This document shows positions 1 to 7,620 of a stretch of 10,808 bases of DNA, in pieces; the stretch's first letter is position 1, and each line of letters starts with the position of its first letter. The DNA is from Stenocarpella maydis. Taxonomy: Eukaryota > Ascomycota > Sordariomycetes > Diaporthales > Diaporthaceae. The stretch spans positions 100,349 to 111,156 of the forward strand of contig NQMI01000148.1 of assembly GCA_002270565.1 (NCBI GenBank). Direction: 5' to 3'. A program made the position numbers and the translations under genes. The notes under the pieces were generated by a model. The model was not told the DNA's origin. It saw only the letters and a program-made list of their open reading frames with translations, and did not search any database.

Positions 1-29
1 TCTGATGAATTTGTGCTATAGAATAGCAT
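1..29 (-). CDS. Possible start of a host gene reading off the left edge
   Basis: An ATG on the minus strand (bases 29-27) opens a frame that stays open for nine codons to the window edge. It lies about 120 bases downstream of a good minus-strand TATA box, behind a leader rich in C and A, as is common for 5' untranslated regions of filamentous fungi. This stretch shows none of the TpA excess seen further right, so it is probably ordinary host DNA. Only nine codons are visible, so no product can be named and the ATG could equally be an upstream or chance one. Confidence 0.25.
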
Positions 30-149
30 TCAGTTCAGCGTGTGTGTGTTTCGGCAGGGTCGCAGTATGGTGCTCTGAGGCGAATTGGGACGATTGACAA
101 TGGTCTGGACAACTTTGTATTGAATTAAGTTGGGCTTCTGTAAGCCCTC

Positions 150-157
150 CTTATATA
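150..157 (-). promoter_or_regulatory. TATA box for leftward transcription
   Basis: The minus strand reads TATATAAG followed by GAGGG, a near-consensus TATA box in balanced-composition DNA. Downstream on the same strand is a C/A-rich stretch (about 125 to 30) that resembles a fungal 5' leader and then an ATG at 29. A 6-bp inverted repeat with a 4-base loop (GGGCTT at 132-137, AAGCCC at 142-147) sits directly downstream. That this is the promoter of a host gene to the left is inferred from the arrangement. Confidence 0.4.
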
Positions 158-159
158 CC

Positions 160-398
160 CTCCGACCCTGTCTCACCCCTGGGCACGCTGCGGTAGGCTC
201 TGGTGCAAATTTGCAAATGCCGGAGAATTCGCCCTTCCAACACACCATCTTTGGTTCCAAGCCACCAGCCAACCATAGCCCTGGTAATGCCCAAATTAAG
301 TACATACAAACTTCAGAAATCAAGCTATCTAATGCACTAAGTTATATACTTTTTGGGTAAGAAATAAGGGTAATGCAGAGGTCTGAATTAAGGTGCAA
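160..398. other. Unmutated intergenic flank, no convincing gene
   Basis: The composition is mixed, with normal CpA and TpG content. Open frames of 76 codons (130-360, plus) and 97 codons (323-30, minus) exist, but they overlap each other and the TATA box and show no recognisable motif. I treat them as chance openings in DNA that has escaped RIP. The stretch is best read as promoter and upstream DNA of the leftward gene. Confidence 0.5.
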
Positions 399-515
399 AT
401 GCAGGCCAAAATAATCGACTCACGGCCACCAAACTCATCTTGCGTCGCGCACGCACTAGGCGTACTCAGCGAAAATCGCCTGACTCGCAAGAAGTCTAGG
501 GTAACTCCTTACTAG
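399..515 (+). CDS. Short ORF entering a tandem octapeptide repeat
   Basis: ATG at 399 opens a 38-codon frame ending in TAG at 513-515. The frame enters the 24-bp tandem array, whose unit is a whole number of codons and reads roughly KKSRVTPY. The TAG sits at a repeat junction where the next unit has AAG. Reading past it gives two more units ending in RKC and a TAA at 570-572, so the ancestral frame may have been about 57 codons. The piece is basic and rich in Ser, Arg and Thr. No family is recognised; it could be the surviving end of a larger gene cut at the RIP boundary, or not coding at all. Confidence 0.2.
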   Translation: MQAKIIDSRPPNSSCVAHALGVLSENRLTRKKSRVTPY

Positions 516-562
516 AAGTCTAGGGTAACTCCTTACAAGAAGTCTAGGGTAACTCCTTGCAG
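491..562 (+). repeat. Tandem array, three copies of a 24-bp unit
   Basis: The 22-base core GAAGTCTAGGGTAACTCCTT(A/G)C occurs at 491-512, 515-536 and 539-560. Two-base junctions (TA, AA, AG) give a 24-base period. A degenerate fourth start (GAAGTGC) follows at 563. The first two cores are identical and the third differs at one base, so the array is young or homogenised. It lies only about 30 bases from the point where the sequence turns into TA-rich, RIP-like DNA. Confidence 0.95.
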
Positions 563-589
563 GAAGTGCTAACGCCCTGCTGAGCGGTT

Positions 590-850
590 CCGTTTAACAA
601 TAATAAAGATATCTAGATATTTATATAAAGTATAATTAATTATTTCTTATAATAAAACTAATATATTAGTTAATCTGAAAAACATAATGTTATGGACGCT
701 AGAGAGCTGGGTATGATACTCCAAGGAACTTAAAGGGAGGAAGTAGTATTCGTTAAGGCTATCAGTCTATAGGTTATTAGGATATATAAGGCTGATTCTT
801 AGCCCCCTCTTATACTAAGTTTAAGGGGGCCTCATTACTCCTTATATAGC
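590..850. other. Start of the RIP-mutated block; LTR-like stretch
   Basis: From about 596 the sequence changes abruptly to AT-rich DNA. A TGTTATGG at 688, a plus-strand TATATAAGG around 783 and a 7-bp inverted repeat (GCCCCCT at 802-808, AGGGGGC at 824-830, 15-base loop) would fit a decayed LTR read on the plus strand. No second copy and no target-site duplication were found in the window, so an LTR remains only a possibility. No coding frame is seen. Confidence 0.25.
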
Positions 851-1930
851 CTGCTATAGCCAACCCTTATATGCCCACTTCAAGTCATTATAATTATTCC
901 CCCCTCTATAGGACTATGTCCTCACAATCCAGTCACTTAGCTTTCTAAGCCCTAATACTTTTACTTTAGCTACTTTACTTCTAGCTAACTTACTTATTAT
1001 TCCTTTCCTATTACTTCATAGGTAATAAGTACTTCTTACTATAGGTAGTACTTCCTCCCTCCTATTAGGCTTCTTTTCTTTATTACCTTTGCTTTATTAT
1101 TATTACTGCAATTATTAAGCTTTACTAGCTCCTTTAGCTATAATTTACTCTTTAGGCAGCTATCTTTATATGCTTATAAAAGTATTGTTTTAATCCCTTT
1201 AATTTATACTTCCTCTCTTCCCTTAATTACTTCATTCTTTTTTCTTAAGGGCCTTTATTCTTTAATTATAGCTATTTTTTATTTACTTCCCCTTAATTTC
1301 TTCTCCCTATTACCATTATATCTTGTTATAATTAAGTCTTACCCCCTTCTAAGTATAATTTAGATAGTACTAATAGTAGATATTTAAAGTTAACTAAGGA
1401 GCTACTTATATCTATTAGGTAAATACTTAATAAAGGCAATACTTCTAATTAAACCTTATAAAGCCTGCCCTTTCACACTACTCCTTTCTCTTACCTATAG
1501 CCCCCTTACAATCTACTTTCTTCATTAGTAATAGGCTCTATATACTTGCAATAATCTTCTATATTTATTTCCCCTTCTAATTATTTAGCTATTATTATAT
1601 CTTTAGGTAAAGAAAATTCCAATAATTTTGGTGCCTTCCTATAAGGTTATAGTTCTCTACATCTTAGTGCTTTCCTTATATCTATAGAGGTATCTTATCC
1701 TTATCTATCTTTCTCTTTATCCCCCTCTCTATCTAGCTTTTAAGATACCCTTAAGCCCATCTAAGAGAAGAGTAAGGAGCCTTTTCTAATCTCTTAATAA
1801 ACTTACTATTATATTTATAATTAGCTCAATAATCTAGCTAAAAGCAATCTACCTTATATACTAATTATATGAGAGGTATCTCTTACTATATTTTGCCCTA
1901 TATGGGGCCCTAGCTGAATATAATGTTGGG
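850..1930 (-). pseudogene. Heavily mutated remnant of a basic, Gln-rich protein region
   Basis: The plus strand is pyrimidine-rich, so the minus strand reads as Lys, Arg, Glu and (as TAA/TAG) probable Gln codons. Two minus-strand frames give comparably plausible protein with frequent stops, so the original frame cannot be fixed by eye. The stretch lies directly downstream of the gag-like frame that starts at 2359 and is probably its continuation, or that of the same element. No reverse transcriptase, integrase or zinc-knuckle motif was recognised. The last minus-strand coding-like text fades out near 850-880. Confidence 0.3.
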
Positions 1931-2359
1931 GATAGATTGGAGCCTGCTGGGGCCGTAGGGCTTAGGGTTGCCTTTCATGCAAATGGGTCCGGTCTTTAAG
2001 GTAGTAGGGGTGTTGATCGTTACGGTAGCATCGGGTTAAGGGTATAGCTAGTATTGGGGCGCTAGCTGTGGCGCTGGTTGGGGCGCTGGTTGGGGTACTA
2101 ACTTGCGGGCAGCATTCTGCATCTCCTATATGGTTTCCTACATCATCCCTATGGCTACCTAAGTAGCGTCCTGGGACACCTGCCTTATAATACCCTCTAA
2201 GATGCTCTAATTTTATAGTGCTGTAAAGATAGCTTGGCTAAACTCTAGGTAATTAGTTATCATGCGTATAAACTTGTTTTTCGCTAGGATGTAAGTAGCT
2301 CTTAAAGGCCCTACCTTACTACTATCTCTAGTACCTTATTAAGGTGTATTTCCTAACAT
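1930..2359 (-). pseudogene. Gag-like N-terminal frame of a minus-strand element
   Basis: An ATG at 2359 starts a frame of about 143 codons with roughly nine stops, essentially all TAA/TAG at likely Gln positions. The first part is helical and charged. Around residues 45-80 it becomes amphipathic, with regularly spaced probable Gln, like a coiled coil, and ends in NAARKLV. A linker of three tetrapeptide repeats (PQPA, PQPA, PQLA) follows, encoded by the 12-bp repeat at 2059-2094. A start just behind a possible primer-binding site and LTR edge, plus a helical domain and a Pro/Gln linker, is typical of retrotransposon Gag. That name is inferred; no zinc knuckle or capsid motif was seen. Confidence 0.4.
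2059..2094 (-). repeat. Three 12-bp repeats encoding Pro-Gln-Pro-Ala
   Basis: Units lie at 2059-2070, 2071-2082 and 2083-2094. On the plus strand the last two are GCGCTGGTTGGG and the first is a close variant. In the minus-strand frame that begins at 2359 they encode a P/Q/A tetrapeptide repeat. These GC-rich units have kept many CpG and TpG, unlike their surroundings. Confidence 0.85.
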
Positions 2360-2360
2360 T

Positions 2361-2376
2361 TGATCTAGAGTTCCAA
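2361..2376 (-). other. Candidate primer-binding site
   Basis: The minus strand reads TTGGAACTCTAGATCA, one base before the gag-like ATG at 2359. A TTGG-type motif between the LTR and gag is where a tRNA primer-binding site would lie. The exact tRNA match was not checked, and RIP may have altered bases, so this is positional inference. Confidence 0.25.
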
Positions 2377-2599
2377 TTTACTAGAAAATTATAAAGGAAC
2401 TATAAGAGATTGAGCCTAATATAATAGGTATATATAAGCTAACGCTATATATTGGCTATAGCTAAGCTAGGTTTGATAAGGGAAGAAAAAGTAGAAGGAA
2501 AATCCTGTAAGTCTGGAATCCGTGCTCTTATATATAGAATCCTAAGTGGGTCCTGAGGGAGCCGGACCGCGCTAACACCTAGGGTTCCACCCTGTAACA
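2377..2599 (-). mobile_element. Candidate 5' LTR of a minus-strand retrotransposon
   Basis: Read on the minus strand, the stretch begins TGTTACAGGG at 2599. A TATA box follows about 65 bases on (2536-2527), and a gag-like frame begins about 240 bases on, which is the order U3, R-U5, PBS, gag. The first 90 bases (2510-2599) are GC-rich and little mutated; the rest is AT-rich. The 3' edge of the LTR is not certain, because RIP would turn a terminal ACA into ATA. No matching second LTR was found in the window, so the element would be truncated on its left. Confidence 0.4.
2527..2536 (-). promoter_or_regulatory. TATA box inside the candidate LTR
   Basis: The minus strand reads TATATATAAG, followed by AGC. 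It lies about 65 bases from the proposed LTR start and about 170 upstream of the gag-like ATG, suitable for an LTR promoter. Confidence 0.4.
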
Positions 2600-3044
2600 G
2601 CTCTTCTATATTATTAATTCCCTAATGCACTATATACATTATCTTTTCATACTCCATCTTCTTCTGCTTACGAAGATAAAGAATCTTTATATATAGTAGC
2701 TAGGCCTACTTCTCTACAAACCTCTAACTCCTCCTCTAACTAGTGGTATTTTAAAGTAACCTTATTTAATTAATTAGTGGTAAGACCCTAAATGTTATAG
2801 TTTAATAAGTTTAGCTGAATATATATTTAATAATAAGTAGACTTTAAATTAGAGACTTTATAGTCTTTAGCCAGGTTGTGCTCTTTACAGTAAGAATAAG
2901 GCATGGGAATAATGCTGTCTTTTAAAGTAATAGCCGTTAAAAGAGCAGCTCTATATTTAGGAAGGGAAAACATCTTTATAGGATATAATATGGTAACCCT
3001 ATTAAATATAATGAATTAAGAAGGTATAATAGAAATCTAGAGGG
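2600..3044 (+). other. RIP-mutated stretch with weak plus-strand coding traces
   Basis: This lies just outside the proposed LTR edge. One plus-strand frame gives a Ser/Thr-rich opening around 2645-2745 and a moderately open run around 2900-3010, interrupted by clusters of TAA/TAG. It may be the upstream part of the remnant that follows, in another frame. No start, motif or family is clear. Confidence 0.25.
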
Positions 3045-3880
3045 ATGAATAAAGAGATTATAGGAATACCTTTAAGGATAAAGGAAGTAAGGAGGGAGAT
3101 AATATTATAAACTCGCGCCTATTAGCTGATAACTATTGCAGAAGATAACCCTGCAGGCCAGGGGCTAGCTCCCGAAAAGGTTATCCTACCTAATCCAAGC
3201 AGTAAGCTATCCCGCTCAAGTTAGGGTCAGGGACCTACTAGAATTAATAAGATCTATATTAACTTCATTAAGTAATACCTAGTTAATGGAATTATTATTA
3301 ATCCTATTAAGCTACTAAAGAGCTGGAATATATAAAGATATAGTTATTACTATAGTAGATAGCTTTTATAAAACAGACTCTTTAGTTGTTAATCTAAGTA
3401 TTCAGTTTACTTACTAGATAGCCTTATAGCTAGTGATTATTATTAGTTAGAATGAATATTGCTTAATCACCGTATTACAATGTATTCCGAATATAAACCC
3501 TTAATTCTTTAGGCTTTAGGTAACTTGGAACCCTCTGATTATTATACTAGGAGGCTAAAAGAAGTTAAGTTTAGCTTAAAGGAGTATTTAGTATTGAGGA
3601 ATCTCTAGTATTAATTAATATGAAATAAAAGGAGCAGCAATTAGTTAGTAAAATAGCTAGTAATAGTAAGGATTTAATCTATAGCAGATTAATTATAATA
3701 ATATAGTAACTATAGTAATATTAGGTATAACATAAGAACTTATAAAAAGGATATGGAAGAATCTAGTAAGCTAGATTTTAAGTAAATAATAATAAATCTA
3801 GCTTAATTAGTACTAATTAATATATATATTAGTAGTTTATAGTAGATTAAGGTTTTAAAAACAAATTTAGTATTATTTAA
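3045..3880 (+). pseudogene. Unrecognised RIP-mutated protein gene remnant
   Basis: ATG 3045 begins a plus-strand frame of about 280 codons with recurring TAA/TAG and very few TGA. Two parts are well preserved. At 3063-3222 there are only two stops in 53 codons, including a little-mutated GC-rich run (3141-3215) that reads EDNPAGQGLAPEKVILPNP. At about 3460-3610 a charged, helix-like run has one stop in roughly 50 codons. The end fades into AT-rich DNA. I do not recognise a family. It lies outside the minus-strand LTR and is read in the opposite direction, so it probably belongs to a different element or to a captured gene. Confidence 0.35.
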
Positions 3881-4625
3881 TATAAAGTGCGTTTTTCTTA
3901 ACAAAAGTTACCCTTTTTAGACTAGTATTATACCTACCCTAACTACTCAAAATTTATAGAATTAATTAGATTTTAATAATTAGATATAATTAATACTAAT
4001 TAGTGCTAACTTTTATTACTTACTTAGCTCTGGGCAGGTGCTAGTATAGCCTAAAGTTGATAAATTTACTGGAAACTGGCTACTTCCTAGACCTAGCTAC
4101 TTCCTAGTATCATACATTAATAAAGGATTAATAATTTTATATAGGCTTTTATTAAATATATTATGAAATTTAAATTCTTTATTATATTTAAGATAGCTTG
4201 TAATAAAACCTTTATAAAAGATTATATTAAAGCTATATTTAAGGAAGCTGAAACTCTATCTCAAAATCTATTATTTTTAAGCTTAAATTTTATGTATTTT
4301 ATATAAATATATAAATATATAACTAAAGTCTTATATATATATATAAATTTATATATTTTATATATTTATATACTTGAATCTTTTATCCTTGAACTTTTAT
4401 ACTTTAATGTTTTATTTATTTGTTACATTATATATTTACTAATATATTAATATATTTACTCATTTCGTTATATTTTATTTATCTAGATATTTATTTTAAT
4501 TTATTAATATTAACAAAATAATATTTATTAATAATTAAATCGAAATGAAAATTAAGCATTATTTATTACAGCTTATAATTAAAAGGAAATATTTTTAAAA
4601 TATTAAATAATTAACTTTATATTAT
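3880..4625. other. Extremely AT-rich DNA, no gene
   Basis: Almost pure A/T with long TATA tracts (about 4290-4380 and 4430-4530). The only GC-richer island is around 4024-4110 and holds an 11-bp direct repeat (CTACTTCCTAG at 4080-4090 and 4097-4107, 17-base period). A perfect 8-bp inverted repeat, TCATTTCG at 4460-4467 and CGAAATGA at 4541-4548, brackets about 73 AT-rich bases. No reliable coding frame was found; the last part (from about 4563) may be the upstream end of the basic tail that follows. Confidence 0.6.
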
Positions 4626-4832
4626 ATATTGAAAACGGGCCCAGAGGGAGAGCGAGAGGACAAAACCTCCAGTTACACAAAAAGGCATACATTCTGCCAG
4701 AGCCCTGATCAAGTAACCACCCCAAGAGGAGCGTGGAAGGCAAGAAGAGGAGCCCCTAACGTAATAGGAGAGTTACAAGGGGAATAAAGGGTGCCAAAAA
4801 GGAGAGGCAGAAAAAGAGGGCACAAGAAATAA
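4563..4832 (+). pseudogene. Possible C-terminal tail of a plus-strand gene, basic, AT-hook-like
   Basis: A plus-strand frame runs from the AT-rich DNA into a purine-rich, hardly mutated patch at 4631-4830 and ends at TAA 4830-4832. It has two stops in the AT-rich beginning and one TAA near 4788. The last residues are strongly basic (KRRGRKRGHKK), resembling an AT-hook or nuclear-localisation tail. Such tails occur at the ends of transposon proteins, but nothing upstream identifies the protein. The sharp contrast in base composition with its surroundings may only mean that this part had few RIP target sites. Confidence 0.3.
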
Positions 4833-4839
4833 TTTCACA

Positions 4840-5117
4840 ATATATATATATATATTAGATAGATATAAATTCATAGAGTATAAAAAGATTAATTCTCTAG
4901 GACTAGAAATTTCTTAAAAGCAATACAGGAAGGCCCCTTCTTATAGTCTTAAAGGGGGGGGGATGCTAAGGCTGGTTTTCCTCTAGATTCTGAAAATATG
5001 CTGGTTCCCCTAAACCCCGGAATATACCCCTCTCCAGACCATTATAAAGAATAAGCAATAATCCACCCAAAACAACCAAAATCACTTTCCTCCTTTAATT
5101 AGATAAGCTACCTGAAT
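4840..5117. other. Non-coding stretch with TA repeat and G9 tract
   Basis: A (TA)n run lies at 4840-4855. A run of nine G preceded by AAA (4951-4962) is followed by TGCTAAGG at 4964, the arrangement of a polypurine tract and the start of a 3' LTR on the plus strand. No matching 5' LTR was found. On the minus strand this stretch is the 3' flank of the C48 protease pseudogene, which ends about 155 bases away. Confidence 0.35.
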
Positions 5118-7260
5118 TCAGCTCTATTAGACCCTTTATAGCTCTTGATTCCTAGCCCGCTTATCCCTATTCTCATTCTACTATAGCACACTCAATTTGC
5201 AATCCTTCTCCTCTTACTTAGCTGCCTTTTTATAAGCCTAGAATTAATAGCTATTACTAATTACTAGCATGGGAACCCAGCAATTCACTTCCTTAGTCCC
5301 CACCCACTTACTTACATTCCAGTTATACTCCTAAATCAATATAATTCTCATTACAGCAGGCAATAGGCAATATAGTAGCAGTATAGCCAGAATAGAGAAT
5401 AGAAATAATAATGAAGACCTTAAGATACCTAATCGCTTAGGGGTCATTCTACCCATATTTACATTTCCTCCTAAAGATATATTCCTAATACTTACCTCTA
5501 ATATCTACCGTAAGAGAAGTTTAATAGGGTTACCCTATAGCATTCCAGCCCTACTCCAATTAGGCATCCATAAAGTAGTTCTTACTTTACTCAGTATCCC
5601 AAAACTATCTTCTCCATATATCCATACCCTATCTACCTAAGGTAGAGGCTTAGGTATCTTGGACGGGTCCTTGTAAAGTCCAAGCCTAAATATTATAATT
5701 AGATCCTTTATAGCCGCACCAGGTGTCTTAAATATTAAGATAGGTAGCTAGTTCTTTAAGTTATTAGGGGCAATAGGAGTTTTACTTAACCTAGAAGTCC
5801 AGACATCAGTAGGCCTTAAAAGATCAGCCTTATTAAATCTCACTATAAAGAAGCCTAGCAGATTTTATCCCGGCTCTAATCCCACACTAAGTATAGCACA
5901 ATACTTAGTCTCCCCCTTATTCATCCTTAAGATATCAGCTTAAGAGTATATAACATTCTTTCCTACTACAAGCCTCTCATACTTATTATAGCTAATAACT
6001 AGAGTATTCTAAATGCTCCTAATTAGATGCCCGGATCCATTAATTTCCAATTAAATAGCAAAACCCTAGATAAAAACCAAGGCTTTCTTAGCGGGTAAGC
6101 TAAGAGGGGCAGATTTAAGTAGCCTAGTCTTAATCCAGTCTCCAAACTCCCAGCCATTCTTTTCACGATTCTCCCGGAAGAAGAAGGCAATATAGGTGGC
6201 TATAAGAAGTCCACAAGCAGTTAATCCTAACTACAGCATTACCTTCACCTAGATTGCCATGCATGCCTATTTTGAGAATCCTTTAGGTAGCCTAAGGGTA
6301 AGAAAGTATACAACGCAGTCCCTTATACAGGGGTACATCCTATCATAAGTTCTCCAATTAGGATAAGTATCAATTATACTAAGTTGTTTAGTATCCCTAT
6401 TAAAGATACTTAATACCCAATAGCCTGGGGTATACATAACTTAAATGATAAACCTCTAGCTATCCTTTAGTAAGTAGTACCTCTATAATTTAGGGGGTTC
6501 TCTATTAACATTATAGGTTATAGGCACTATAAAGACCAGGTTACTAAAATCAATCAGCTGCCAATTAATAAGTCCCAGAACATAATCAGTATACAGGCAT
6601 GCCTCTTGAGCTAGGAGACCTTCTGCATTATAAAGAATCATAAGGAAGTTACCATAGTAAGTGCCAAATAGGTTCTTCTGCCCAGGGGGGTCTCTAAACT
6701 AAGGATAGGAATTAACGCCCTTAAAATATATATCCACCACCCACTACATATAATCACTATACCCCCATTTTTAGTTCTAAAAGAATAGTAGTTGTATCAA
6801 AAGGTTTAATATATTAAAAGCTTAAGAGAGTGCCAACCTATTATTAAGAATTCTGGTTTTAAATAGGTCTTTTATTAAGTCTATACTAGCTCTATAATCT
6901 TAGTTTCCTTAATTATAGATATTATATGGGTTGGGAAATCTTAGCTGCCATATAGGGTTAATATCATTAAAATTTATAATAAAGGGTAATGCTAAAAGTT
7001 ATACTTTAAGGCCAACCTAATTAGAAGGGTCTGGGTACCTAATAGTAGGTATAGGGGTGTTGGGATTGTTTATGGGGCTGACTTAGCCCTTTGGACTATT
7101 AATGGCTATAAATTAGATTAATAGGGATTCCTTCTTCTTTTTCTTACCTTTCTTTATTATTTACTAGCTTAAGGAAGATATCTTTCTGATTAGTTGGACT
7201 AGGGAAAAGGGTGCTAAGGTAAGGAGAAATTAAGTGATGGAGGGGAGGTGATGAGTTTTA
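5118..7260 (-). pseudogene. C48 (Ulp1/SENP-like) cysteine protease, inactivated by RIP
   Basis: C48 peptidases cleave ubiquitin-like proteins such as SUMO from targets; relatives are carried by several DNA transposon groups. One minus-strand frame is followed from about 7020 to TGA 5118-5120. From 6660 to 5345 it has about 16 TAA/TAG in 438 codons, and about 58 codons (6660-6485) have none. The catalytic block reads GYWVLSIFN, then LSIIDTYP, then (stop)LGLTACGLLIATYIAFFF. The Tyr before Trp (TAT, 6420-6422) stands where the family has His, Asp is at 6369-6371 and Cys at 6213-6215. The TAG at 6231-6233 stands at the oxyanion Gln. Spacing is His-17-Asp, Asp-52-Cys and Gln-6-Cys; Ulp1 has 17, 49 and 6. 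CAT to TAT and CAG to TAG are both RIP changes. The C-terminus is charged and Gln-rich, like a coiled coil. The N-terminal Ser/Thr/Pro-rich part (7020-7260) and the start are uncertain; no in-frame ATG remains. Confidence 0.8.
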
Positions 7261-7620
7261 AGGGTAGAGGTTGATGGTTGTAGTAGCTTTTGAGTCTTGA
7301 TGATGTAAGTTGTGCTGCGCTGATTAGAGATTAGCTGAGGTGTGGTAGTTGTGGAAGAAGTGGTTGGGTTGGAGGTTGTAGCAGAAAGGTGGGCTTTTAT
7401 TAGAAGGGGAGCCTTAAGATGGGTGAATTACTTGAGCTAGTGAATTACTTAACTTCCTTCCCTTTTCTGCTAGGTAGCAACCTTTATTGTTTTAAATGCT
7501 TCTAATAAGAGCTCCCCTCTCTGATTCTTTATATTTAAAGTTGCTTTTCCTCTATTAATCCTTTTCTTTAACTTTCCCTTAATAGTATTATTAACTATTA
7601 ATTATTAATCTTATTATTAA
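7261..7620 (-). other. Low-complexity linker region upstream of the protease
   Basis: The minus strand is rich in Pro, Ser, Thr and Gln codons in all three frames, so the frame cannot be chosen. One frame is continuous with the protease frame (Thr/Ser-rich); another is Pro/Leu/Gln-rich. A short direct repeat (AAGTAATTCAC, minus strand) occurs twice around 7420-7455. This could be the disordered N-terminal part of the protease gene, or a spacer between two genes. Confidence 0.4.

Noticed and set aside
30..323. 97-codon minus-strand ORF and the 76-codon plus-strand ORF at 130-360
   Set aside because: They overlap each other, span a good TATA box and a leader-like stretch, and show no motif. 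They occur in DNA that is simply not RIP-mutated.
1924..2599. A single plus-strand LTR beginning TGTT at 1924 and ending AACA at 2599
   Set aside because: No flanking target duplication is present, and the interval contains a minus-strand coding-like frame with a Pro/Gln repeat. A shorter minus-strand LTR starting at 2599 explains more.
4290..4540. Possible mitochondrial or replication-origin DNA because of extreme AT content
   Set aside because: It grades into RIP-type pseudogenes on both sides, so loss of C through mutation is the simpler explanation.
5341..5640. About 100 stop-free codons on the plus strand
   Set aside because: It opposes the C48 pseudogene, whose catalytic residues and spacing fix the coding strand. 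Serine- and leucine-rich antisense frames are common opposite such genes.
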